Below, piece by piece: positions 20,058-27,391 of a stretch of DNA of 64,000 nucleotides. The stretch lies in assembly GCA_016778305.1 (NCBI GenBank), contig JADHPT010000009.1:1-64000 (forward strand), read 5' to 3'. The notes under the pieces were generated by a model. That model was not told where the DNA came from. It saw only the letters and a program-made list of their open reading frames with translations, and ran no database searches. Numbering within the stretch: position 1 is the stretch's first letter; each line of letters starts with the position of its first letter. The stretch is from Candidatus Poseidonia sp. Its GTDB lineage: Archaea; Thermoplasmatota; Poseidoniia; Poseidoniales; Poseidoniaceae. Position numbers and translations under genes: made by a program.

Positions 20058-20759
20058 ATGCCGCGTAAAGCCATGCAAGAATTGGGGTTCCAAGCCTGCT
20101 GCGTATGGTGTGATGCTCCGGATGATTCGAGTGCAAAACGGTGCGGGTCTTGTATCCAACATCATCGTAATGTGCGGGAACATCTAGCCGCAGGGCCGCC
20201 AGACGATCCGTTATTCCAACTTGCGAAGGAAATGATGGCCATGGCTGCCGACCCTCACCATTACGACCATGACGAGGTTCACGGGCCAGTTCTCCGAGAA
20301 TTACAGCGTAGAGCGGGTTCGATGGTGGATGCTCCCGTGCGGTCAACCACTGCGTCCATTGACGAACTCTTCCAACAACAAAAAATGAAGAAGAACGTCA
20401 ACGTTCTCCAAGACATTGGCAACCAAAACCCGTGGAGACATCAGCCCCTAGAAGCGGAGAAGGCACAACAGATGGCAGATGAATTATGGGGGTTGCAAAA
20501 AAACGAGAACGCCCATTATGGAGCCCGAACTGTTCCGAGTAAACCCATTCAAGAGGTCGATCGAAGTGAACGAAGTGGTGAGGACACCAAGTTGACCGAC
20601 CGTGTTCATGCTGCCGCTGCAACCGAAAAGTATCTCGATGAAGAAGCTGCTGAGATATTCGAGGAATTAGAGTTTAAACATCGGCAATCCCAGCGGGAGT
20701 CATTAAAATCAGCCATGAAGGAAGTAGAGAAACTCATTGACGACGACTTGGATTTCTAG
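20058..20759 (+). CDS. zinc-ribbon protein with charged helical tail
   Basis: This is a 233-residue soluble protein. The N terminus carries two Cys pairs (CCVWC and CGSC, 13-14 residues apart) followed by HH, a compact zinc ribbon. The remainder is hydrophilic and mostly helical, rich in Glu, Gln and Lys, ending in EKLIDDDLDF. I do not recognise a family. The start at MPRKAMQELGF leaves the ribbon near the N terminus; an in-frame upstream ATG at 20052 is nearly equivalent. Its last four bases overlap the end of the convergent AlaX gene. A nucleic-acid or protein-adaptor role is possible but not shown. Confidence 0.65.
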   Translation: MPRKAMQELGFQACCVWCDAPDDSSAKRCGSCIQHHRNVREHLAAGPPDDPLFQLAKEMMAMAADPHHYDHDEVHGPVLRELQRRAGSMVDAPVRSTTASIDELFQQQKMKKNVNVLQDIGNQNPWRHQPLEAEKAQQMADELWGLQKNENAHYGARTVPSKPIQEVDRSERSGEDTKLTDRVHAAAATEKYLDEEAAEIFEELEFKHRQSQRESLKSAMKEVEKLIDDDLDF

Positions 20760-21517
20760 AGTGCTTTTGTGTAAGGTTGGCGCAATTGTGGCGAGCCTAC
20801 GAGGTCGTACTTGATCCGCTGGGTTCCTTTCCCCTTGGATTTTTTTCCAAGGATGTTGATGTGTCCTATTTCTCCCAAGTTTGTCACGTGCGTTCCAGCA
20901 CAGGGGCACATGTCAATACGATCGCCGATTTGTACAATTCTTAATTCGTTAACACTGCGAGGAAGGAGGTCCATGTTGGTTCTATCTGACGGCATGATGG
21001 CGTTGATTTCTTCTCGCGTCATCACGCTATCCGTCACGGCCAGGCCTTCGTCCACTCGTTGATTGACGATTTCTGTGAGCGTTGAAAGCATGACCTCATC
21101 AAATGCAATGGGGTTGAAGTCAATACGTGAGCCGTTTGCATGAATTTGATTGCCAACGGTTCTCGCGCCGTTGAATTCCTCATAGACGATGCCGCTCACA
21201 AGGTGCTGTGCCGTGTGCATGCGCATGTGTGCATAACGTAGTTCCCAATCGATGCTTCCACGGACCTCGTCTCCTGGTTCCAACTGATGATCCTGTCCAA
21301 CTGTGTGATGTACGTCGTTGCGGCCACGGACTTCCGTAACGTTGAGTTTACCATTTGGTCCAACAAGGGTTCCAGTATCCCAATGTTGACCTCCGCCGAG
21401 AGGATAAAATAGGGTTCGATCAAGAACAACCTGCCCGCTTTCTACTGAGGTTACAACGGCGTCAAAATGCTGATAATATCCCGCATCAAGTGTCTCGAGA
21501 TACAACTTTTCAGTCAT
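20756..21517 (-). CDS. alaX: alanyl-tRNA editing protein AlaX (AlaXM type)
   Basis: This 253-residue trans-editing enzyme hydrolyses mischarged Ser- or Gly-tRNA(Ala). It is homologous to the editing domain of alanyl-tRNA synthetase. The four zinc/catalytic residues are present: HTAQH (His101, His105) and CAGTH (Cys206, His210). It also has the N-terminal FYPLGGGQ segment that distinguishes the longer AlaXM form from the short AlaXS form. A GAGGTGA ribosome-binding site precedes the ATG. It probably follows the desaturase in one transcript, since only 31 bp separate them on the same strand. Confidence 0.93.
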   Translation of the reverse strand: MTEKLYLETLDAGYYQHFDAVVTSVESGQVVLDRTLFYPLGGGQHWDTGTLVGPNGKLNVTEVRGRNDVHHTVGQDHQLEPGDEVRGSIDWELRYAHMRMHTAQHLVSGIVYEEFNGARTVGNQIHANGSRIDFNPIAFDEVMLSTLTEIVNQRVDEGLAVTDSVMTREEINAIMPSDRTNMDLLPRSVNELRIVQIGDRIDMCPCAGTHVTNLGEIGHINILGKKSKGKGTQRIKYDLVGSPQLRQPYTKAL

Positions 21518-21548
21518 TGTGTTCTCACCTCGAGTACAGGCGTTTCAT

Positions 21549-22637
21549 TCATTCAATGGCTGGTTGGGGTGTGGTAAAATCTTCTATCAGTGCAGCATTC
21601 TCTGGGTTTGAAGCGTCAATTTCAATGGATGGGGTCTTCCATGCCGTATGAAGGGCCACCGTTGAAAGTATGAGGGCTCGGAAAAATCCTACTTCTTCAT
21701 ATTCCCATCCTCGCTCCTCGGCGTATTCTTTGACGATAGGTGCAGCCTTTGGTAGATTAAAGTGAGAAAGGGCCGGAAGTAAGTGGTGCTCGATTTGATA
21801 GTCAAGTCCAACAAAGAAAAAGGAGCCAAATTTGCCGAGTTTGATGCGGCGGCCCGTTTCAATCTGCAACCGCCAGTTTTCGTCGTACTTCGTTACAATA
21901 GGGCGTCCTGCGTGACCCACGATGAAAATGGCTGTAAGGTACGTGCCCACGAGACTCCAGAGGAGGATATAGAATCCGAAGGTAACCTGCCAGCTTACAC
22001 CGAGCATGATCGGGAGGGCGAGCCACAGGAAGAAGTGAACGAGAATGAGGGATGAGTCGAGCATCCATATCTTTGAAAATCGGTTTCGCTTCTTTTTGAA
22101 CGGGTGCAAAATGGTGTACTTGATGCCGTCCCAACGCATCAAATGACCCACGAGGAGGGAAATTGGCCAGAAGAAGTATGCCTGAATGTTTCGCTGGAAC
22201 CACTGTCGCAATTTACCGCTGCTCTCATATTCCTCTTGGGAAAAGGTGAGAGGCCATGAGTGAATGTCCGGATCTTTTTCGACAACATTGGGATGTGCAT
22301 GGTGCTTCACATTGTGTTTTTCACGCCAGTATTCCATTGAGAGGCCTGAAAAGAGAGGGAATGCAACGGCTGCGAGTGATACGTTTCCTAATTTTGATCT
22401 GCACGCTGAAAGGTGAACTCCTTCATGCCCGATCATAGCCACGGTGGTCGTCAGGAGAGCTGTAATGGGGAACAAAACGAGCCCCCATTTGATGGGGAGA
22501 AGAATATGGGCGGTGTAGAGGCCACCGAGAACGGCCAACAGAACGATGATTTTCGTCCAAGATTTACCCGTTGGTTTGTCCAATAGACCATGTTCTTGAA
22601 GTTTTTTGCGGAGTTCAGCCATAGGATGCGCAGCCAT
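21549..22637 (-). CDS. membrane fatty-acid desaturase-type di-iron enzyme
   Basis: This 362-residue protein has four to six hydrophobic helices and the three His boxes of membrane desaturases/hydroxylases: HEGVH, HNVKHH and QIEHH. The QIEHH third box is typical of front-end (delta-6-like) desaturases. The family uses O2 and electrons from ferredoxin or cytochrome b5. An archaeon with isoprenoid ether lipids has few fatty acids, so the substrate could be an isoprenoid, a carotenoid or scavenged fatty acid. The ATG at 22637 follows AGGTGA with about six bases between; an in-frame GTG at 22646 lies inside that site and is rejected. Confidence 0.88.
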   Translation of the reverse strand: MAAHPMAELRKKLQEHGLLDKPTGKSWTKIIVLLAVLGGLYTAHILLPIKWGLVLFPITALLTTTVAMIGHEGVHLSACRSKLGNVSLAAVAFPLFSGLSMEYWREKHNVKHHAHPNVVEKDPDIHSWPLTFSQEEYESSGKLRQWFQRNIQAYFFWPISLLVGHLMRWDGIKYTILHPFKKKRNRFSKIWMLDSSLILVHFFLWLALPIMLGVSWQVTFGFYILLWSLVGTYLTAIFIVGHAGRPIVTKYDENWRLQIETGRRIKLGKFGSFFFVGLDYQIEHHLLPALSHFNLPKAAPIVKEYAEERGWEYEEVGFFRALILSTVALHTAWKTPSIEIDASNPENAALIEDFTTPQPAIE

Positions 22638-22697
22638 TATTGTCACCTGAACAGGGTGTGTTCATTGACCAACCGCGCGCCCCTCCCCTATGAAACT

Positions 22698-22715
22698 GGT
22701 GTTTTTACCAACACC
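22698..22715 (-). terminator. possible 3' hairpin after the ferredoxin/flavoprotein pair
   Basis: GGTGTT and AACACC form a 6-bp inverted repeat with a 6-base loop, 12 bases beyond the flavoprotein stop codon. The minus-strand RNA could fold it, but no long U run follows, so it may be a processing site or chance. Confidence 0.25.
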
Positions 22716-22726
22716 GTTTTGGCCAG

Positions 22727-23446
22727 TCATTCAAGGGAATGAATGAAATCGTCTACGCGCTGTGCAATGGCATCAAATGAAAGGTCATCGACGATGGAAG
22801 GAAGGAAACCTGAACAGGTCTCAAGATATCCCGTAGGTGGATTCCAGGGGCATTTGCCTTTCCACCACACCTCTGTTTGTCCGTCACTTCGTGATAGTGT
22901 TAACGCTGGTGTAGGCATGGATGGGTGGGGGTGATGAAGGGTTAAGAGGGTGCCACCAAACCATTGAACGTACTCTTGATTTGTAAATGAAATCACCAAT
23001 GATTCATCCACGACATGCTGCAGACGCCCTGGTTTTCCTAAGGTCTCACGGGTTGAAATAATGAGATCTGCATCAAACTCAGTAGGTTGGTGGCGTTCAT
23101 TCTTTGTCGTTGATACTCGAATCGTCTCACCTTGTTGCACCATACCCAATACTCGCGTCCTCGGGTAGATGTTGACGCCTTTTGAAGCTGCAACAGAGGT
23201 CATGTGCTTCATGACCCATTCCCAACGGCAACCCCAGCCGTCTGGGTTTGAAGAAAGTTTGAGAAATTCTATCTGGTGTGTTGAAAAATACTGATTGAAA
23301 ACGGATGGATTGAGAACTCTCCCGGGATGTGAAATAGGTAACCCTAACTCAGCATCGATTTCAAAAATTGAAACCGTCCCTTTTTCTTGATAATGCAGTG
23401 CGAGAAGCAATGCTTCAAGGCTACCTCCAATAATACATACGTCCAT
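22727..23446 (-). CDS. short FAD-binding oxidoreductase-like protein
   Basis: This 239-residue protein begins with a Rossmann dinucleotide fold (VCIIGGSLEALLLAL, then an acidic FEID strand end), as in geranylgeranyl-reductase and PHBH-like flavoproteins. The first glycines read GGSLEA rather than GxGxxG, and the C-terminal GD motif of the superfamily is not evident. It is also about half the usual length, so FAD binding is uncertain. The ATG lies one base after the stop of the ferredoxin gene, so the two are tightly coupled. The ferredoxin is the obvious electron partner. A longer in-frame start would run through the ferredoxin gene and is rejected. Confidence 0.6.
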   Translation of the reverse strand: MDVCIIGGSLEALLLALHYQEKGTVSIFEIDAELGLPISHPGRVLNPSVFNQYFSTHQIEFLKLSSNPDGWGCRWEWVMKHMTSVAASKGVNIYPRTRVLGMVQQGETIRVSTTKNERHQPTEFDADLIISTRETLGKPGRLQHVVDESLVISFTNQEYVQWFGGTLLTLHHPHPSMPTPALTLSRSDGQTEVWWKGKCPWNPPTGYLETCSGFLPSIVDDLSFDAIAQRVDDFIHSLE

Positions 23447-23447
23447 G

Positions 23448-23648
23448 TCAATCACTCGGAATGATATCAAGAGCAAAGACTGGACAGGATGGAATGCAAA
23501 GACGACAATGGGTGCAATTTTTTTCATCAACATATATCATACGATCTTCAAGAGTTAGTACGTGCACTGGACATAATGCGATACATGCTCCACATCCAAA
23601 ACACCGATCTTCACGGACAATGAATTCGTGGTGTTTCACTCTGCCCAT
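23448..23648 (-). CDS. 2[4Fe-4S] ferredoxin
   Basis: This 66-residue bacterial-type ferredoxin has two complete cluster motifs, CFGCGACIALCP and CTHCRLCIPSCP, each CxxCxxCxxxCP. It is a small cytosolic one-electron carrier. The stop is followed after one base by the ATG of a short flavoprotein, so the electron is probably passed to or from that protein. Membrane desaturases such as the one downstream at 21549 also need ferredoxin-like donors. The upstream region holds a striking palindrome at 23747. Confidence 0.95.
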   Translation of the reverse strand: MGRVKHHEFIVREDRCFGCGACIALCPVHVLTLEDRMIYVDEKNCTHCRLCIPSCPVFALDIIPSD

Positions 23649-23692
23649 GACAACTGCAAAATACGATGATAAAAGACTCCTTCTCTCCTGAG

Positions 23693-23822
23693 TGGAAAGA
23701 AAAACCCAGATTCACCGCCGAAAACATGAGAGCGTGCACATACCCCTTTCTTTCCACTGGAAAGAAATCTTTGGATCTCAACTGATGAAGGAAAAAGGGG
23801 AGAGAGATCAGTGAAGGAAAAA
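23693..23822. promoter_or_regulatory. repeat-rich control region between ferredoxin and beta-CASP genes
   Basis: The 320-bp region between starts at 23648 and 23969 contains a perfect palindrome at 23747-23767, with 10-bp arms of TGGAAAGAAA and its complement around one base. The same 10-mer recurs in direct orientation at 23693-23702. The 11-mer TGAAGGAAAAA occurs at 23786-23796 and 23812-23822, 26 bp apart. This looks like a set of regulator sites for one or both divergent genes. No gene is visible in the interval. Confidence 0.5.
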
Positions 23823-23968
23823 ACCCGTCTGATATGGTCGCGAGAGGTTAATCAACATAATGGTAAAAAAAGAAGAGAATTTATTCTTCCCCGAACAAGA
23901 ATCTACTCCAATGGAAATGAGGGGGTCTCTACCCACATCTTCATGTGTCACTTAGGTGTGGTGTTGCC

Positions 23969-25282
23969 ATGGTCTTGTATTCTGCTGGTCGGACCAGCAC
24001 CTATCCTGATGAGGCACCAAGAAAAGGACTCCAATACCACTACCTTGGTGGTGGAGATGAAGTCGGTAATGTAGGTCTTGTTCTTGAGGATCACGAGGGA
24101 GTTCGTTTGCTTCTCGATTACGGATTAGCCCCAACATCTCCGCCAAGGTATCCCTCTGAAGCCCCCTTAGTACACGATGCTGTCATTACCCATTCCCACG
24201 TTGATCACCTCGGCATGGTACCGTGGCTGTGTGCACATCATCGAACTCGTCTTCACGGAACAAAAGTAACAGCCGATCTGTCAGATATGATGTGGCGAGA
24301 TTGCTACAAGGTCAGTTCCATTGAGCGATATCCACTTGCTTGGGACAAACGAGATATCGATACTGCATTGGATTCTTGGCATATTCATGAGTTTGGTCAG
24401 CCTTGGAAACATCATTCTTGGACGCTTACCCTCCATTCAGCAGGTCATATTCCAGGAGCTGCGATGCTGCACATTCAAACACCCACCCACACCGTATTGC
24501 TCACCGGCGACTTTGATACACGAGATTCACCGCTTGTCGCAGGAGCTCAACCTGTCAAAACAGATATTCTCTTTGTTGAAGGCACCTACGGGGGACGTGA
24601 CCATCCTCCAAAGCAAGAGGAGATTCAACGATTCATCGATGCAGTTGACCGCGTGGTACGCCAGGGAGGCACCGTCCTCATACCCGCCTTTGCCAACGGC
24701 CGTACGCAGGACGTAGTCATGCTCCTGCACCGTCATCTGCCACATTTGGATGTTCATGTCGATGGAATGGGCAAGCGAGTTGCTAGAATTCACATGGACC
24801 ACCCAGACATGCTTCGTGATAGCGAGGAGTTTGAACGGGCTTGGCGGTGGTCAAAGCGGGTTTCAAGTAAATCAGACAAGAAAAAAGCCCTGGAGGCAGA
24901 CGTCATTGTCACCACGTCAGGGATGCTCAATGGAGGTCCAGCCCACTGGTACCTCAACCGCTTGCGCCATGACGGTCGGAATGCCGTATTTTTTACAGGA
25001 TACCAAGCCAAAGATACAGGGGGTAGAAGTCTTCTAGAAACAGGGCGTGTTGAAATCTACGGAAATTCAACAGAGATAGAATTGCCCACAGAACAATTTT
25101 CTTTCTCGACTCACGCTGGTCACCAGGAAATACTTGACTTCGCTAAAGCCTGTGAGGCCAAACACGTGATCGTTTACCACACGGACCCGAATCACGCCCG
25201 CCCCCCACTTGTTGAAGCCCTTGAGCTACAAGGCCATATCGTTCACCAGCCAAAGAATGGGGAATCGCACATACTGGAATGA
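23969..25282 (+). CDS. beta-CASP metallo-beta-lactamase RNase (aCPSF2-like)
   Basis: This 437-residue metal-dependent ribonuclease is of the CPSF73-like family. The metallo-beta-lactamase motifs are intact: HSHVDH (HxHxDH), a His in SAGHIPGA and an Asp in LTGDFD. The beta-CASP cap (FVEGTYGGRDHP, LIPAFANGRTQ) and C-terminal motifs (STHAGHQE, VIVYHTDP) follow. It lacks the N-terminal KH domains of FttA/aCPSF1, so it is the shorter archaeal paralogue, implicated in RNA processing and decay. The ATG at 23969 is preferred to an in-frame GTG at 23945, with an AGGTG at about 12 bases before. The neighbouring FkbM gene starts 7 bp after its stop. Confidence 0.9.
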   Translation: MVLYSAGRTSTYPDEAPRKGLQYHYLGGGDEVGNVGLVLEDHEGVRLLLDYGLAPTSPPRYPSEAPLVHDAVITHSHVDHLGMVPWLCAHHRTRLHGTKVTADLSDMMWRDCYKVSSIERYPLAWDKRDIDTALDSWHIHEFGQPWKHHSWTLTLHSAGHIPGAAMLHIQTPTHTVLLTGDFDTRDSPLVAGAQPVKTDILFVEGTYGGRDHPPKQEEIQRFIDAVDRVVRQGGTVLIPAFANGRTQDVVMLLHRHLPHLDVHVDGMGKRVARIHMDHPDMLRDSEEFERAWRWSKRVSSKSDKKKALEADVIVTTSGMLNGGPAHWYLNRLRHDGRNAVFFTGYQAKDTGGRSLLETGRVEIYGNSTEIELPTEQFSFSTHAGHQEILDFAKACEAKHVIVYHTDPNHARPPLVEALELQGHIVHQPKNGESHILE

Positions 25283-25288
25283 GGACTT

Positions 25289-26131
25289 ATGATGCTTAAA
25301 TCCTTATTTTGGAGAATCAACTTCTTCCTAATGAATAGAAGATCAGCAAAGATCGGGCGTCGATTAGGAAATGGAGTAAAATCCGTAATAGTCGATAGTA
25401 AAAACGGCATGTTAGCAGTAGACCCAAGAGACCTCGAGGTTGGATACAAACTCCGAAAATTTGGAAGTTATGGTTTAGATGAAATAGCCAGGATAAATGA
25501 ATTAATCACCAGTAGTTCGAACGTTTTGATAGTTGGAGCACATATTGGTTCAATCGTAATTCCAATTTCTAATCATTGTAACAAAGTAGTCGCTATTGAG
25601 GCCAACCCAAACAACTACAAGTTACTAGAAACCAATTTACACCTTAACAAATCAGAAAATATAACGATCCATAACATCGCTGCTAGTTCCAAAAAAGAGA
25701 CAATAGAATTTCAGATGAATGTGGTAAATTCGGGTGGCAGTAAGCGGGTTCCTAAAAATAATGAATACATGTATCGCTATGATAATCCAGAAATCATTGA
25801 CGTTCAAGCCCACTCTTTAGATGAATATCTTGATGATGAAAATTTTGATTTGGTCTTAATTGATATTGAGGGATCCGAATATTTTGCCATGCAAGGCATG
25901 GAAAAAATACTAGCAAAGTGCAACACGTTAATTATCGAATTTTTACCTCACCATCTCGAGAATGTAGCTGGTGTAGCGGTAGAAGTATTCTTATCACTGA
26001 TCCCTGAACAATTCACAAAACTAACGATTCCAAGCAAAAATAAAACCCACCCAATCGACATTGGTAGAGCAATGCTTAAGCAAATGTATCATCACAAAGA
26101 AGGCGACGACGGCATCATATTTACAAAATAA
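25289..26131 (+). CDS. FkbM-family SAM methyltransferase
   Basis: This 280-residue methyltransferase carries the FkbM core: the SAM-binding VLIVGAHIGSIVIP strand and turn, an acidic VVAIEANPNNYKLLETN motif and DLVLIDIEGSEY. FkbM enzymes O-methylate sugars and polyketides, and in marine microbes they often sit with surface-glycan genes. Base composition is clearly more AT-rich than the flanking genes, with many AAA, AAT and ATA codons, suggesting recent acquisition. No glycan gene is adjacent here; the nearest is the GT4 gene at 38947, also AT-rich. An ATG three bases downstream is an equal start. Confidence 0.85.
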   Translation: MMLKSLFWRINFFLMNRRSAKIGRRLGNGVKSVIVDSKNGMLAVDPRDLEVGYKLRKFGSYGLDEIARINELITSSSNVLIVGAHIGSIVIPISNHCNKVVAIEANPNNYKLLETNLHLNKSENITIHNIAASSKKETIEFQMNVVNSGGSKRVPKNNEYMYRYDNPEIIDVQAHSLDEYLDDENFDLVLIDIEGSEYFAMQGMEKILAKCNTLIIEFLPHHLENVAGVAVEVFLSLIPEQFTKLTIPSKNKTHPIDIGRAMLKQMYHHKEGDDGIIFTK

Positions 26132-26184
26132 CGCTACTATTTGTGATAATTCCTAATACAGAGTTTTCATGTCTCTTCGACGAC

Positions 26185-26274
26185 ATGAGCAACCTCAAAA
26201 AAAACTTGACTTCACCAAGTCCTGGAATGAAGATATTAGCCGAAGCGATTGAATACATCTACACCCAGCGGTAG
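26185..26274 (+). CDS. possible 29-residue small protein
   Basis: A short open frame (MSNLKKNLTSPSPG..., ending EYIYTQR) ends with TAG placed directly against the ATG of the next gene. The head-to-tail contact suggests translational coupling, and the C-terminal half could form an amphipathic helix. There is no family match and length alone gives little support. The rest of the 143-bp gap is AT-rich and without other signals. Confidence 0.25.
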   Translation: MSNLKKNLTSPSPGMKILAEAIEYIYTQR

Positions 26275-26577
26275 ATGAGTCCTATGGCGGCAAAGACACC
26301 ACCTGGAAAAAAGAAAGGCATGCGAAAACGCAAGATGCGTCTTTCGCTCAAGCAATCCAAACTATCTGCTTCCAAAGACAAGTATTCCGATTCCTTGGGG
26401 TGGTCCCAAGATGTAGGAAGAACCCTCACCGACCAAGAAGCACCCAAGGGCCCTGAGACACTCAAGGTACAGTGCGATATGTGCGGTTCGATGCTGAAGA
26501 TTCCGAAACCAAAACGGTCTCGGTACACGGTAACATGCACGTATCCAGAGTGCGGTAATGAAATGAAATTCGATTAA
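26275..26577 (+). CDS. small basic zinc-ribbon protein
   Basis: This is a 100-residue protein (97 if the ATG at 26284 is used). The N-terminal 35 residues are very basic (GKKKGMRKRKMRLSLK). The C-terminal half has a treble-clef-like ribbon with CDMCG and CTYPEC (CxxC and CxxxxC, about 21 residues apart). The basic tail plus ribbon suggests binding to RNA or ribosomes, but no family is recognised. It sits 1 bp before the tungstate-binding lipoprotein gene in the same direction. Confidence 0.6.
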   Translation: MSPMAAKTPPGKKKGMRKRKMRLSLKQSKLSASKDKYSDSLGWSQDVGRTLTDQEAPKGPETLKVQCDMCGSMLKIPKPKRSRYTVTCTYPECGNEMKFD

Positions 26578-26578
26578 A

Positions 26579-27391
26579 ATGGATTTCAAAGTATTCTTTG
26601 CCACCCTTCTGTTGCTGCCACTATCAGGGTGTTTTGCACCCCTCGACGACGATACAACGACCCTGCGTTTAGCGACAACGACGTCCATGCGCGACTCTGG
26701 GCTACTCGACATACTCGTTGCAGATTTTGAACAACAACACGACCTCCGCGTTGAGTATGTAGCAGTAGGAACGGGGGCTGCCTTGGAACTTGGAGAAAAC
26801 AAGGACGTTGACGCCCTGATCGTCCACGCCCCCGAGCAAGAAACAACCTTCATCGAGCAGGGCTTTGGAACGGAACGAACACTCTTGGCGTGGAATTCAT
26901 TCGTTCTCCTGTCTCCAATGACCCTACCCGGGCAACTCGAAGATGCTTTTTTTGAAATTCAGAATGAAAGCCACTGCTTCATCTCGCGGGGAGATTTCTC
27001 TGGGACCCACCAGAAAGAACAGGATATCTGGCGCCAATTGAATCAATCACATGACGTCCCCCTCACATCTGATTCAAACGGCGTTCATCCGAGTGGGGAT
27101 TGGTACCGCTCAATCGGCCAAGGAATGGGCGCGGCAATCAATATGGCCCACGAGAAAAATTGCATCACGCTCTCAGACCGTGGAACAGCACTTCACTACG
27201 AAGACAAGGTCACACTTGACCGATTTGAATATGATGACGAGATATTGTATAATCCCTATTCCTTCATTTCAATTACGGACCGGCCCGCGGGGCCGAACAC
27301 GATCTTCCTTGACTACCTTACAAAGCAAGGAAAGGACATTATTGCAAATTATACGATCGGAGGCGAACCAGCCTTCTTTGTCCCTTCATGA
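26579..27391 (+). CDS. tupA: tungstate-binding ABC lipoprotein TupA
   Basis: This 270-residue solute-binding lipoprotein has a signal and lipobox (LLLPLSGC). The Tup/Wtp-type oxyanion motif LATTTSMRDSGLLD near residue 31 and VGTGAALELGENKDVDALIVHAPEQE identify the TupA branch, which binds tungstate (and less tightly molybdate) outside the membrane. The TTTS element coordinates the oxyanion in this family. The matching permease and ATPase are encoded as a single fusion on the opposite strand, ending 43 bp inside this gene's 3' end. Context with moeA supports supply of metal for the pterin cofactor. Confidence 0.88.
   Translation: MDFKVFFATLLLLPLSGCFAPLDDDTTTLRLATTTSMRDSGLLDILVADFEQQHDLRVEYVAVGTGAALELGENKDVDALIVHAPEQETTFIEQGFGTERTLLAWNSFVLLSPMTLPGQLEDAFFEIQNESHCFISRGDFSGTHQKEQDIWRQLNQSHDVPLTSDSNGVHPSGDWYRSIGQGMGAAINMAHEKNCITLSDRGTALHYEDKVTLDRFEYDDEILYNPYSFISITDRPAGPNTIFLDYLTKQGKDIIANYTIGGEPAFFVPS

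Noticed and set aside
23811-24074. 87-codon plus-strand frame in the repeat-rich intergenic region
   Set aside because: It overlaps the true beta-CASP start in another frame and begins inside the direct repeats.
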